Source: JAJYUU01 sp963822955 (GTDB lineage: Bacteria; Actinomycetota; Actinomycetes; Streptosporangiales; Streptosporangiaceae). From it: a stretch of 64,000 bases of DNA. The stretch covers positions 62,001-126,000 of the forward strand of contig CAWGJS010000007.1 of the NCBI GenBank assembly GCA_963822955.1, written 5' to 3'. The notes below the pieces were generated by a model, which did not search any database, was not told where the DNA came from, and saw only the letters and a list, made by a program, of their open reading frames with translations. The translations under genes were made by a program, and so were the position numbers. Shown in pieces: positions 36,301 to 44,859 of the stretch (within the stretch, counting starts at the first letter, position 1; every line of letters starts with the position of its first letter).

Positions 36301-37458
36301 ATGGACGATGGCAGCGCGCACGTCGCGATCGTGGGAATCGGCATCCACCCCTTCGGCCGCCACCCGGGGCTCACCGGCCGGGCGCAAGGCGCCTACGCAG
36401 TGCGCCAGGCACTGACGGACGCGGGCATCGGCTGGGCCGACGTCCAGTGCGCATTCGGCGGAAGCGTCGCCGCGGGCGGGGCGGACACGCTCGTCAGCGA
36501 TCTCGGCCTGACCGGCCTGCCGTTCATCAATGTCCACAACGGCTGCGGCACCGGCGGCAGCGCGCTGGCGATGGCCGAGCGGGCGATCAGGTCGGGCGAC
36601 CATGACGTGGCGATGGCCATCGGCTTCGATAAGCACCCGCCGGGCGCCTTCAACGCTGATCCGGAGGCAAGCGGGCTCGGACGCTGGTATGGCGAGACGG
36701 GGCTGATGCTGACCACCCAGTTCTTTGCCATGAAGATCCAGCGCTACATGCACGAGTACGGGATCTCGCCGGCGACCCTGGCCAAGGTAGCGGCTAAGGC
36801 CTATCGCAATGGCGCGGCCAACCCAAGTGCGTGGCGACGGCAGCCGCTCAGCGAGGAGGAAATCGCGGCCGCACCGATGATCAGCCATCCGCTGACCAAG
36901 TACATGTTCTGCTCGCCGGGCGAAGGCGCAGTTGCGCTCGTGCTGGCCCGTGCGGATCGCGCGCACCGCTACCCGGCACGGCCCGTTTACCTGAAGGCCG
37001 TGTCGTTCCGGACGCGGCGGTTCGGCTCGTTCGAGGTGTTCAGTCCCTGGCTGGCGCCGGACCGTGCCGAGGGACCGAGCACGGAGGCGGCGCATGCGGC
37101 CTTCGAGTCAGCCGGGCTCGGGCCGGCCGACGTCGACGTCATGCAGCTTCAGGACACTGACTCCGGCGCGGAGATCATGCACATGGCCGAGACCGGTTTC
37201 TGCAAGGACGGTGAGCAGGAGATGCTGGTTCAGTCCGGCGCCACCGAGATCGGCGGGACGATGCCGGTGAACACCGACGGTGGCTGCCTGGCTAACGGCG
37301 AGCCGATCGGCGCCAGCGGGCTGCGCCAGGTGTACGAGAGCGTCCTGCAGCTGCGCGGAGCGGCCGGGCAGCGGCAGGTGCCTGGCCAGCCCAGGGTCGC
37401 GTTCACGCATGTGTACGGCGCGCCGGGGATCAGCTGCTGCACTGTACTGACCACGTGA
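36301..37458 (+). CDS. Thiolase family protein with altered active site
   Basis: 385 residues. Cys82 in NVHNGCGTGGSALAMAER is in the nucleophile position of SCP2-type thiolases. The usual HDCF loop is replaced by MQLQDTDSGAEIMHMAETGF, and the usual GHP motif reads GEP (Glu334 in NGEPIGASG). It could be a thiolase with shifted acid-base chemistry or an aldolase-like enzyme. Partner DUF35 gene immediately upstream. Together with the Ltp2-like pair this suggests two successive C-C cleavages. Confidence 0.82.
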   Translation: MDDGSAHVAIVGIGIHPFGRHPGLTGRAQGAYAVRQALTDAGIGWADVQCAFGGSVAAGGADTLVSDLGLTGLPFINVHNGCGTGGSALAMAERAIRSGDHDVAMAIGFDKHPPGAFNADPEASGLGRWYGETGLMLTTQFFAMKIQRYMHEYGISPATLAKVAAKAYRNGAANPSAWRRQPLSEEEIAAAPMISHPLTKYMFCSPGEGAVALVLARADRAHRYPARPVYLKAVSFRTRRFGSFEVFSPWLAPDRAEGPSTEAAHAAFESAGLGPADVDVMQLQDTDSGAEIMHMAETGFCKDGEQEMLVQSGATEIGGTMPVNTDGGCLANGEPIGASGLRQVYESVLQLRGAAGQRQVPGQPRVAFTHVYGAPGISCCTVLTT

Positions 37459-37484
37459 TAGCTGGTCAGCCGAAGGGTGGCGGG

Positions 37485-38231
37485 ATGAATCTTGACCTGA
37501 CCGGAAAGGTCGCCCTGGTAACCGGCGGCACCAGGGGCCTCGGCCGCTGCATGGTCTCGGCACTGGCCGCAGCCGGCGCAGACGTGGTCGTCACCAGCCG
37601 CAATGCCGACGCCTGCCGCGATGTTGCCGAGCAGGTGAGCAAGGAGTCCGGGCGGCGAGCGCTTGCCAGGGCCTGCCACGTCGGCCGGTGGAATGAGATT
37701 GGCGGCCTCGTCGAGGATGCCTACGCCGAGTTCGGCCGCGTCGACGTCCTGGTCAACAACGCGGGCATGTCGCCGTTGTATGCATCGCTCGACACGGTCA
37801 GCGAGGAACTGTTCGACAAGACGATCGCCGTCAACCTGAAGGGGCCGTTCCGGCTGGGCGCACTGGTCGGAACGCGGATGGCCCAGGGTGACGGCGGCTC
37901 GATCATCAGCATCGCCAGCACCGCGGCGATCAAGCCCAGGCCTGCCTTCATTCCCTATGCGGCCGCCAAGGCGGGCCTCATCGCCCTGTCCGAGGGGCTG
38001 GCCCGGACGTTCGGGCCTAGCGTCCGCGCCAACGTGGTGATGGCCGGACCGTTCGCTACCGACATCACCGCGGGCTGGGACTGGGACGCCTTCAACGCCA
38101 GGGTCTCCGAGTTCGCGCTCGGGCGCATCGGCCAGCCCGGCGAAATCGTCGGCGCGGTGCTCTACCTTGCCAGCGACTTGTCCAGCTACACCACCGGTGC
38201 CCTGATCCGGGTCGACGGCGGCGAGCCGTGA
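37485..38231 (+). CDS. SDR family oxidoreductase
   Basis: 248 residues from ATG 37485, preceded by GGGTGGCGGG; an in-frame GTG at 37455 overlaps the previous stop but adds an unrelated leader. Cofactor motif TGGTRGLGR, NNAGM, catalytic Ser-Tyr-Lys in ISIASTAAIKPRPAFIPYAA followed by AKAG. Fits a 3-hydroxyacyl-CoA dehydrogenase supplying the thiolase step. Overlaps the kinase gene start by GTGA. Confidence 0.88.
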   Translation: MNLDLTGKVALVTGGTRGLGRCMVSALAAAGADVVVTSRNADACRDVAEQVSKESGRRALARACHVGRWNEIGGLVEDAYAEFGRVDVLVNNAGMSPLYASLDTVSEELFDKTIAVNLKGPFRLGALVGTRMAQGDGGSIISIASTAAIKPRPAFIPYAAAKAGLIALSEGLARTFGPSVRANVVMAGPFATDITAGWDWDAFNARVSEFALGRIGQPGEIVGAVLYLASDLSSYTTGALIRVDGGEP

Positions 38232-39313
38232 CGACGCCGGGGCTGACTGATGTCGCGCCAGTCCGGCCAGGCGAGGAACTGGCCTGGGCGAGCGTTGCCG
38301 CGTTCCTGCGGGATCGGCTACCGGGGCTAGACGGCGAGTTGTCGGTACTGCAGTTCCCCAACGGTTCGGCCAATCTCACCTACCTGCTGCGGTTCGGTGA
38401 CGTGCCACTGGTGCTGCGGCGGCCACCCTTCGGGCGGATCGCGCCCGGCGCACACGACATGGCCCGAGAGCACAGGGTTCTGTCCCGGCTCTGGCAGGCG
38501 TTCCCGCCCGCGCCACGAGCTTTCCTGCTCTGCGACGACGAGAGCATCACCGGCGCGAAGTTCTTCATCATGGAGTTCCGCACTGGCGTCGTCATCTGGG
38601 ACTCCGTCCCGGCGTCGATGCGCTGCCACGCCGACGCCGCACGGCGCGTCGGCTTCGCGGTCGTCCGCGCGCTCGCCAGCCTGCATCAGGCCGACTACGC
38701 GCGGATCGGGCTCGCCGACCTGGGCCGGCCGGATGGCTTCGTCGCCCGTCAGCTGCGCGGCTGGCGCAGCCGGTGGGAAGCGGTGGCCAGCCCTGCAGCC
38801 GATTCCACCATGATCGAGGTGGCCGACGCGCTCGAGCGGACCATGCCGCCGCTACAGCGCGCCGCAGTCCTGCACAACGATCTGAAGCTGGACAACTGCC
38901 AGTTCGACCCGGCTGACCCGGACCGCGTGCACTCGGTATTCGACTGGGATATGGCCACCCTCGGCGATCCCCTGGTGGACGTCGGCACGTTGCTGAACTA
39001 CTGGCCCGACCCGAGCGACGCGCCGGGCGATCGCGGCATGTACCCGGACGGCCAGGACAAGCTGGGCCTGCCGTCGCAGGCGGAGATCCTGGCCGTTTAC
39101 GGCGCAGTTACCGGCCTCGATCTGGCCGCCGTTCGCTGGTACCAGGCCTTCGCCAGCTGGAAAACGGCAATCGTGCTGCAGCAACTGCACGACCGTTACC
39201 TGCGCGGCGAGACATCCGACGAGCGGATGGCAAGCCGCGGCGACCGGGTCGCCGAGTTCGCCGCCAGATCCGGCCGCCTACTCGAGGGAGCGTCACGTGA
39301 GCTGGGATTTTGA
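38228..39313 (+). CDS. APH-fold phosphotransferase (ACAD11-kinase-like)
   Basis: 361 residues. Aminoglycoside-phosphotransferase fold: SVLQFPNGSANLTYLLRFGD at 39-58 (ATP-binding strands), catalytic loop HNDLKLDN (His216, Asp218, Asn223), metal-binding DWD (Asp239, Asp241) in FDWDMATLGDPLVDVG. This subgroup occurs beside or fused to acyl-CoA dehydrogenases (N-terminal half of animal ACAD10/11), where it phosphorylates hydroxyacyl-CoA. Antibiotic resistance is unlikely. Overlaps the following ACAD gene by 17 bases, so the two are strongly coupled. Confidence 0.85.
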   Translation: MTTPGLTDVAPVRPGEELAWASVAAFLRDRLPGLDGELSVLQFPNGSANLTYLLRFGDVPLVLRRPPFGRIAPGAHDMAREHRVLSRLWQAFPPAPRAFLLCDDESITGAKFFIMEFRTGVVIWDSVPASMRCHADAARRVGFAVVRALASLHQADYARIGLADLGRPDGFVARQLRGWRSRWEAVASPAADSTMIEVADALERTMPPLQRAAVLHNDLKLDNCQFDPADPDRVHSVFDWDMATLGDPLVDVGTLLNYWPDPSDAPGDRGMYPDGQDKLGLPSQAEILAVYGAVTGLDLAAVRWYQAFASWKTAIVLQQLHDRYLRGETSDERMASRGDRVAEFAARSGRLLEGASRELGF

Positions 39314-40595
39314 GACCGACCCTGATTTCCAGGCGCAGCTTGACTGGATGGACGGCTTCGTCCGCAACGAGGTGGAGCCGATAGACCACCTGATCGCGCA
39401 CGGTTTCGACATGTCCGACCCGGCTCGCCAGCGGCTGATTCCCCCGCTTCAGCGCCAGGTACGGGAACGCGGGCTTTGGGCCTGCCACCTTGGGCCTGCG
39501 CTCGGCGGTCCTGGCTACGGCCAGCTAAAGCTCGCGCTGATGAACGAGATACTCGGCCGTTCCCACTGGGGTCCCATAGTGTTCGGCTGCCACGCACCGG
39601 ACTCAGGCAACGCCGAGATCCTCGCCCACTACGGCACCCCCGAGCTGAAGACGCGCTACCTCGAGCCGCTGTTGCGCAACGACATCGTGTCAGCGTTCTC
39701 CATGACCGAGCCAGCGGGCGGCTCCGATCCGACCAGCTTCGTGACCTCTGCGGTACGAGACGGGGACGAGTGGGTCATCAACGGCGAGAAGTGGTTCTCC
39801 TCGCACGCCCGGTTTGCTGCCTTCCTGATCGTGCTTGCCGTCACGGAGCCGGATGCGCCGCCGCACCGGCGGATGTCCATGTTCGTAGTCCCGACCGCCA
39901 CACCAGGCGTGGAGATCATCCGCAACGTCGGGATGTACGGGCATAGCGGCGAGGGCACCCACGCCTACATGCGCTATACGAACGTGCGGATACCCGCTGA
40001 CCACATACTCGGCGGTCGCGGCGAGGGGTTCGCGGTCGCACAGACTCGCCTCGGCGGGGGCCGGATCCATCACGCCATGCGCACCGTCGGGCTGGTCCGC
40101 AAGGCGTTCGACGCGATGTGCGAGCGGGCTCTTTCCCGCCGGACGAAGGGCGAGGAACTGGCCCGAAAGCAACTCGTCCAGCAGATGATCGCGGACTCCT
40201 GGATCCAGCTGGAGCAGTTCAGGCTCCTGGTGCTGCGAACTGCCTGGAAGATCGACCGGTGCAACGACTACCTGCAGGTCCGCGCCGACATCTCTGCGGT
40301 GAAGGCGGCCATGCCGCAGGTTCTGCACGACGTGGCGGCGCGGGCGCTGCAGATCCACGGCTCGCTCGGCGCGTCGGAGGAGATGCCGTTCGGCGCCATG
40401 GTGATGGAGTCGTTCCACATGGGCCTGGCTGACGGCGCTACAGAAGTGCACAAGATCGCGCTCGCGCGCGAGGTGCTGAAGAACTACAAGGCGACGTCCG
40501 GCTTGTTCCCGGCAACGCACCTGCCGTTGCTGGCGGCGCAAGCTCGTGCGCGTTATCACGATGTACTGGCGGAGCTGCAGAGCGAGGAGGTCTGA
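39297..40595 (+). CDS. Acyl-CoA dehydrogenase, ACAD11-like
   Basis: 432 residues from GTG 39297. FAD domain motifs FSMTEPAGGSDPTSFVTSAV and WVINGEKWFSSHARFAAFLI; the C-terminal LADGATEVHKIALAREVL matches the ACAD10/11-type ending (DGxxEVH in place of the usual Glu-containing loop). In animals this module follows an APH kinase in one polypeptide and eliminates phosphate from a 4-phosphoacyl-CoA. Here kinase and dehydrogenase are separate, overlapping genes. Confidence 0.87.
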   Translation: MSWDFETDPDFQAQLDWMDGFVRNEVEPIDHLIAHGFDMSDPARQRLIPPLQRQVRERGLWACHLGPALGGPGYGQLKLALMNEILGRSHWGPIVFGCHAPDSGNAEILAHYGTPELKTRYLEPLLRNDIVSAFSMTEPAGGSDPTSFVTSAVRDGDEWVINGEKWFSSHARFAAFLIVLAVTEPDAPPHRRMSMFVVPTATPGVEIIRNVGMYGHSGEGTHAYMRYTNVRIPADHILGGRGEGFAVAQTRLGGGRIHHAMRTVGLVRKAFDAMCERALSRRTKGEELARKQLVQQMIADSWIQLEQFRLLVLRTAWKIDRCNDYLQVRADISAVKAAMPQVLHDVAARALQIHGSLGASEEMPFGAMVMESFHMGLADGATEVHKIALAREVLKNYKATSGLFPATHLPLLAAQARARYHDVLAELQSEEV

Positions 40596-40599
40596 TCTG

Positions 40600-40926
40600 A
40601 TGCAAAGTGCCGACGCCACGGATCTCAGGCCCGGGTCGCGCTGGCGGAGTGCCGTGTGCGAGTCCGAAGTCATCGTCGTACGGGCGCCCGCCGCGCCGGT
40701 GCTGCTGTGCATCGGCGGTGCTCCCGTGCTGGCCGCCGACAGCGACCGGCCATCTGGCAGCGCGCCAGACCGCGCGCTAGCCGAGGGCACCCTCCTGGGC
40801 AAGCGGTATGCCGACGAAGCGTCCGGGCTGCAGCTGCTGTGCACTAGGTCCGGCGCCGGCACGATCACGGTCGCGGGCCGGCCTGCCATGATCATGGCAC
40901 CCAGAAAACTCCCCGCCTCCGACTAG
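40600..40926 (+). CDS. Small conserved-looking protein of unknown function
   Basis: 108 residues. Compact beta-rich core with CESEVIVVRAPAAPVLLCIG and LGKRYADEASGLQLLCTRSG then AGTITVAGRPA. Paired cysteines (33 and 48; 91) do not form an obvious zinc ribbon. It sits between the ACAD and the acyl-CoA ligase with 4- and 8-base gaps, so it is part of the operon. I do not recognise a named family. It may be an accessory or redox subunit. Confidence 0.65.
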   Translation: MQSADATDLRPGSRWRSAVCESEVIVVRAPAAPVLLCIGGAPVLAADSDRPSGSAPDRALAEGTLLGKRYADEASGLQLLCTRSGAGTITVAGRPAMIMAPRKLPASD

Positions 40927-40934
40927 CACCGGCC

Positions 40935-42431
40935 ATGAACATCGCCTTGCTGCTGGAGATGGCCGCCGACGGAGCCGGCGACCGGGTCGCACTGGGCTCG
41001 CACTCCGGCGGGTTCAGCTATCCCGAACTGCTGCGCCTGGCCAGGAACACCGCCGGCTGGCTGGCATCGCACGAGGGAGAGCGCGCGGCGCTGCTGGACG
41101 GCAATTCGCCGGCCGTCCCGCTGCTGCTTTTCGGTGCCGCGCTCGCTGGTCGTCAGTTCGCCCCCGTGAGCTACCGGCTTCCCGCCGGGCAACTGCGCGC
41201 CGTGATCGGGCGGCTGGCCCCTGGCGTGCTCGTTCCCGGTATGAACGTGGTTTTGCCCGAGCCGCTGCCTGCCGGGCTCACCGCCTGGCGTCGCGAGGAG
41301 TTCCTTGCCGCGGCCAGTCAGCCACTTGAGGGCGGCACGCTCAGCCAGGCAGGTCCGGATGACGTGGGCGTGCTGCTGTTCACCAGCGGAACGAGCGGGG
41401 AGCCGAAGGCCGCTGTGCTGCGGCACCGTCAGCTGGTCTCCTACATCATCGGGAACGTCGAGTTCCTCTCCGCCGATCCCGATGAGGCTGCACTGGTGAG
41501 CGTACCGCCCTACCACATTGCCGGCATCAGTGCGATCCTCAGCTCCGTGTACGCGGGCCGCCGGATCGTTCAGCTTGAGACATTCGATCCGCAGAGCTGG
41601 GTGCGGCTCGTGAACGACGAACGGGTCACCCATGCCATGGTCGTTCCCACGATGCTCACCCGCATCGTCGACTACCTCGTCGCCAGCGGAGAACCGGTTC
41701 CCTCCCTGCGCCACCTGTCATACGGGGGCGGGCAGATGCCTGCACCGACCATCGAGACAGCCCTCGGGCTCCTCCCCCACGTTGATTTCGTCAATGCTTA
41801 CGGGCTGACCGAGACGAGCTCGACCATCGCCGTGTTGGACCCTGCCGATCACCGCAAGTTCGCGCCCAGCGAAGACCCGTGCGAGCGGCGGAGGCTCGGC
41901 TCTGTGGGGCGTCCGCTCCCGTCTGTCCAGATCGAGATCCGTGGTCCGGACGGGATACCTGTGCGGGCCGGCGCTTCTGGCGAAGTCTTCGTGCGCGGCG
42001 AACAGGTGGCCGGGGAGTACATCGACGGTAGCTGCCGGGACGGCGATGGCTGGTTCGCTACGAGGGACGCGGGCTACCTCGACGAGGCCGGCTACCTCTT
42101 CTTGCACGGGCGGCTGGACGATGTCATCGTCCGCGGCGGGGAAAATCTCTCCCCCGCCGAGATCGAGGACGTGCTGCTCGCCCACCCGGCTGTGCGCGAC
42201 GTCGCTGTCATCGGGCTGCCCGATGCCGAGTGGGGCGAGCAGGTCGTCGCCGTGGTGGTACCCGCCGACGGTGCTGTTGCGGACGCGAGGGCGCTGCAGG
42301 ACTGGGTTCACGACCGGCTGCGGAGCTCGAGGACTCCATCGCGGGTGGAGTTCGTTCCTTCGCTTCCTTACAACGAGACCGGCAAGTTGCTGCGCCGCAG
42401 GCTGCGCGATGAGTTCAGCGGTGTGAGCTGA
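40935..42431 (+). CDS. AMP-dependent acyl-CoA synthetase/ligase
   Basis: 498 residues of the ANL superfamily. A3 motif LLFTSGTSGEPKAAVLRH (about 148-165), VNAYGLTETSSTIAVLDPAD for the adenylate pocket, WFATRDAGYLDEAGYLFLHG, hinge GRLDDVIVRGGENLSPAEIE, and catalytic lysine region YNETGKLLRRRLRDEF. Activates a carboxylic acid to its CoA thioester via an acyl-AMP. Placed after the ACAD11-like unit and one base before the enoyl-CoA hydratase gene. Confidence 0.9.
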   Translation: MNIALLLEMAADGAGDRVALGSHSGGFSYPELLRLARNTAGWLASHEGERAALLDGNSPAVPLLLFGAALAGRQFAPVSYRLPAGQLRAVIGRLAPGVLVPGMNVVLPEPLPAGLTAWRREEFLAAASQPLEGGTLSQAGPDDVGVLLFTSGTSGEPKAAVLRHRQLVSYIIGNVEFLSADPDEAALVSVPPYHIAGISAILSSVYAGRRIVQLETFDPQSWVRLVNDERVTHAMVVPTMLTRIVDYLVASGEPVPSLRHLSYGGGQMPAPTIETALGLLPHVDFVNAYGLTETSSTIAVLDPADHRKFAPSEDPCERRRLGSVGRPLPSVQIEIRGPDGIPVRAGASGEVFVRGEQVAGEYIDGSCRDGDGWFATRDAGYLDEAGYLFLHGRLDDVIVRGGENLSPAEIEDVLLAHPAVRDVAVIGLPDAEWGEQVVAVVVPADGAVADARALQDWVHDRLRSSRTPSRVEFVPSLPYNETGKLLRRRLRDEFSGVS

Positions 42432-42432
42432 C

Positions 42433-43542
42433 GTGCTGCCCGGATCGCTCGCTGCCTCTGCTTCGGTGAGCCTGTCGACCGACGCGCGGGGCTTCCGCGA
42501 CCTGCTCGGCGATCCGGCTGCCGTGGAGTCCGTGTCGGCGGCCGCCGGCGTTCCGCTTGTGGTGGTGGAGATCGCGGATGGGTCTGCGGGCGCCGCACTG
42601 ACCGGGCTTGATGTGACCGCCCTGCCTGCTGTCGTGGCCGGGGTGGTGCGGGATCCTGGCTGCCTGCCGGAGGCCGCGTATGCGGCGTGTGACCTGGTGC
42701 TGACCGAGGACCCCCACGCCGATCGGCCGTTTACTGCGCCGCCCAGCGGGCTGCAGGCGGGGCTGGACGCACTCGTTGCTGCCGTCTCGGCGAATCCCGT
42801 GGCGGCCACGACGCTGGCACTGCTCCTTCGCAGCACGGTTGGTGTGAGCGGCGCGGCCGCCTTGGTGGCTGAGTCGGCGGCGTACTCGGCACTGCAGGAC
42901 GGCGCGGAGTTCCGGCGCTGGCGAGCGGGACGGCCAGCCCGGCCGCCGGAGGCCGGGCTTGCGCGGATACGGCTCGAGCGGTCCGAGGCGGACCTGCGGA
43001 TCGTCCTGGCCCGATCGGCCAGGCGCAACGCCATCGACTGGCGGATGCGGGACGCCCTCGCTGAGGCGCTGGTGACCGCCGTACGCGATCCGTGCCTGCG
43101 TGTGGAGCTATCCGGCGACGGCCCGGACTTCTGTGCGGGCGGTGACCTGGACGAGTTCGGCAGCCGCCCTGATCCGGCGCGCGCGCATATCGTCCGGCTC
43201 ACCCGCAGCCCAGCCCTGCTGCTGCACCGGCTGGCAGACCGGGCCACAGCGCGGCTGCACGGTTCATGCATCGGCGCCGGAATCGAGCTGCCGGCATTCG
43301 CCGGTCGCGTTGTCGCGGCCGCCGATACCCGCATTGCGCTGCCGGAGCTTAGCTTCGGGCTGATTCCCGGCGCGGGCGGCACCCTGAGCCTGACCCGGCG
43401 CATTGGCCGGTGGCGGACCGCTTACCTGGCGTTGAGCGCCACCTATCTCACTGCTGCGGAGGCACTGGCCTGGGGGCTGGTCGATGCGCTGGAGCCGGTC
43501 GAGCCGGTGTACCAGGCAGAGCCTCCGGGCGCGGGGCCATGA
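42433..43542 (+). CDS. Enoyl-CoA hydratase/isomerase family protein with N-terminal extension
   Basis: 369 residues, about 100 longer than a standard crotonase. The N-terminal 165 residues are Ala/Val-rich and end with LVAESAAYSALQDGAEFRRW, a pattern seen in two-part actinobacterial crotonases. The crotonase domain follows: RSARRNAIDWRMRDALAEAL, oxyanion-hole loops PDFCAGGDLDEFG and GSCIGAGIELPAFAGRVVAA, then LPELSFGLIPGAGGTLSLTR with the glutamate catalytic region. Hydrates or isomerises an enoyl-CoA. GTG start after TGAC, ATGA overlap at the end. Confidence 0.85.
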   Translation: MLPGSLAASASVSLSTDARGFRDLLGDPAAVESVSAAAGVPLVVVEIADGSAGAALTGLDVTALPAVVAGVVRDPGCLPEAAYAACDLVLTEDPHADRPFTAPPSGLQAGLDALVAAVSANPVAATTLALLLRSTVGVSGAAALVAESAAYSALQDGAEFRRWRAGRPARPPEAGLARIRLERSEADLRIVLARSARRNAIDWRMRDALAEALVTAVRDPCLRVELSGDGPDFCAGGDLDEFGSRPDPARAHIVRLTRSPALLLHRLADRATARLHGSCIGAGIELPAFAGRVVAAADTRIALPELSFGLIPGAGGTLSLTRRIGRWRTAYLALSATYLTAAEALAWGLVDALEPVEPVYQAEPPGAGP

Positions 43543-44859
43543 CGTCAGCCACGGTCACCAGCGCCTGCCTGCCCGACCCGCAAGCCGAGCGAAAGCAGCT
43601 CGCCGCCATGCTCGCAGGGGCCGGACTGTCAGCGGCCGCCGGTGCCCTCCGGGCAGCAGAAGTTGGCGTGGACGGGGCCGCCGACGGGGCCGCCGAGTGC
43701 GCGGTGATTGCCTGGGCGCGGTCTGGACTCATGAACCTGACCGGCAGCCTCGGCGGAGCTCCGCTGGCGCCTTATGCGCCCGTGCTTACTCGGGTCGGCC
43801 TGCTCGCCGACGCGATCGCCTCGCTGACCTCGCCGCGCGGGCGAGCAGTCCGGCTCGACATCCCCGGTCTGCTGACGGGGCGGGCTTCGCTGCGCGGCTG
43901 GCAGCGACAGGGCAGTATCTCAGCTAACGGGAACTGCCGGTTGCTGCGCGCTGCCGACGGCTGGGTCGCGGTGAGCCTGTCCCGGCCCTGTGACGTCTCG
44001 AGCCTTCCGGCGGTTATCGGACGAGAGCCCCGTGCGGACGCCTGGGACGAGCTTGCCGCCGACGCTGCCGGGCGTCGCGCTGCCGAGCTCGCCGCGGCGG
44101 CGCAACTGGTGGGGATCCCCGCCGCCGTGCTCCTTGCAGATCAGTCGCTGCCTGCTGTCCGATGCAGCCGTCTGGGCAAGCCGGGTCCGGCGCGGCCGTT
44201 CGTCCTCGATCTGTCAGCCATGTGGGCCGGTCCGCTGTGCGCCAGCATCCTGCACCAGGCGGGCTGGCGTGTGCTCAAGGTGGAGGACTCGCGGCGCCCT
44301 GACGGCGCGCGGTCGGGTCCGGCCGCGTTCTACGCGAGCCTGCACGCGGGGATGCCGGCTGTACGGCTCGATTTCGGCAGCGCCACGGGCCGGGCCGAGC
44401 TGCGGCGGCTGGCGGCCAAAGCGGGCATCGTGCTGGAAAGCAGCCGGGCCTCGGGCGCTGCGTCAGCTTGGCCTGGTCGCTGAGGACTGGCTGGCCGAGG
44501 AGGCCGGCCGGATCTGGATTTCGGTGACCGGTTACGGTCGCGACGATCCCGCGCAGCGGGCTGCGTTCGGGGACGACGCCGCGGTCGCTGGCGGGCTGGT
44601 TGCCGTGGCTGCCGACGGTACTCCTGCGTTCTGCGGCGACGCGATCGCCGACCCGCTGACCGGAATCATGGCGGGGCTCTGCGGGCTTGCGGCCCGTGAC
44701 GGAGGGGGCGGCTGGCTCGTGGATGTGGCCATGGCTGGAGTCTGTGCTGAACTCGCCCGGCAGCCAGAGGGCGGGCAGGTTTCGCATCCCGTCACGAATG
44801 ACGGAAATCGGTGGCTGGTCAGGCATGGTACGCAGACGGCGGCGGTCCGCCCGTGCTAA
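43539..44859 (+). pseudogene. Third CaiB/BaiF CoA-transferase, one frameshift
   Basis: A divergent class III CoA-transferase starting at an ATG overlapping the hydratase stop: RSGLMNLTGSLGGAPLAPYA, LDLSAMWAGPLCASILHQAG, WRVLKVEDSRRPDGARSGPA, then after a shift RALRQLGLVAEDWLAEEAGR and WISVTGYGRDDPAQRAAFGD. Dropping one G from the GGG at 44446-44448 restores one frame of about 439 residues. Domain order appears permuted: a C-terminal-like half precedes the usual N-terminal DLSAMWAGPL segment. The overlapping GTG of the next gene keeps it within the operon. Confidence 0.72.

Noticed and set aside
38228..39313. Aminoglycoside resistance gene
   Set aside because: The APH fold is present, but the overlap with an ACAD gene and the catabolic operon point to the ACAD11-kinase-like group.
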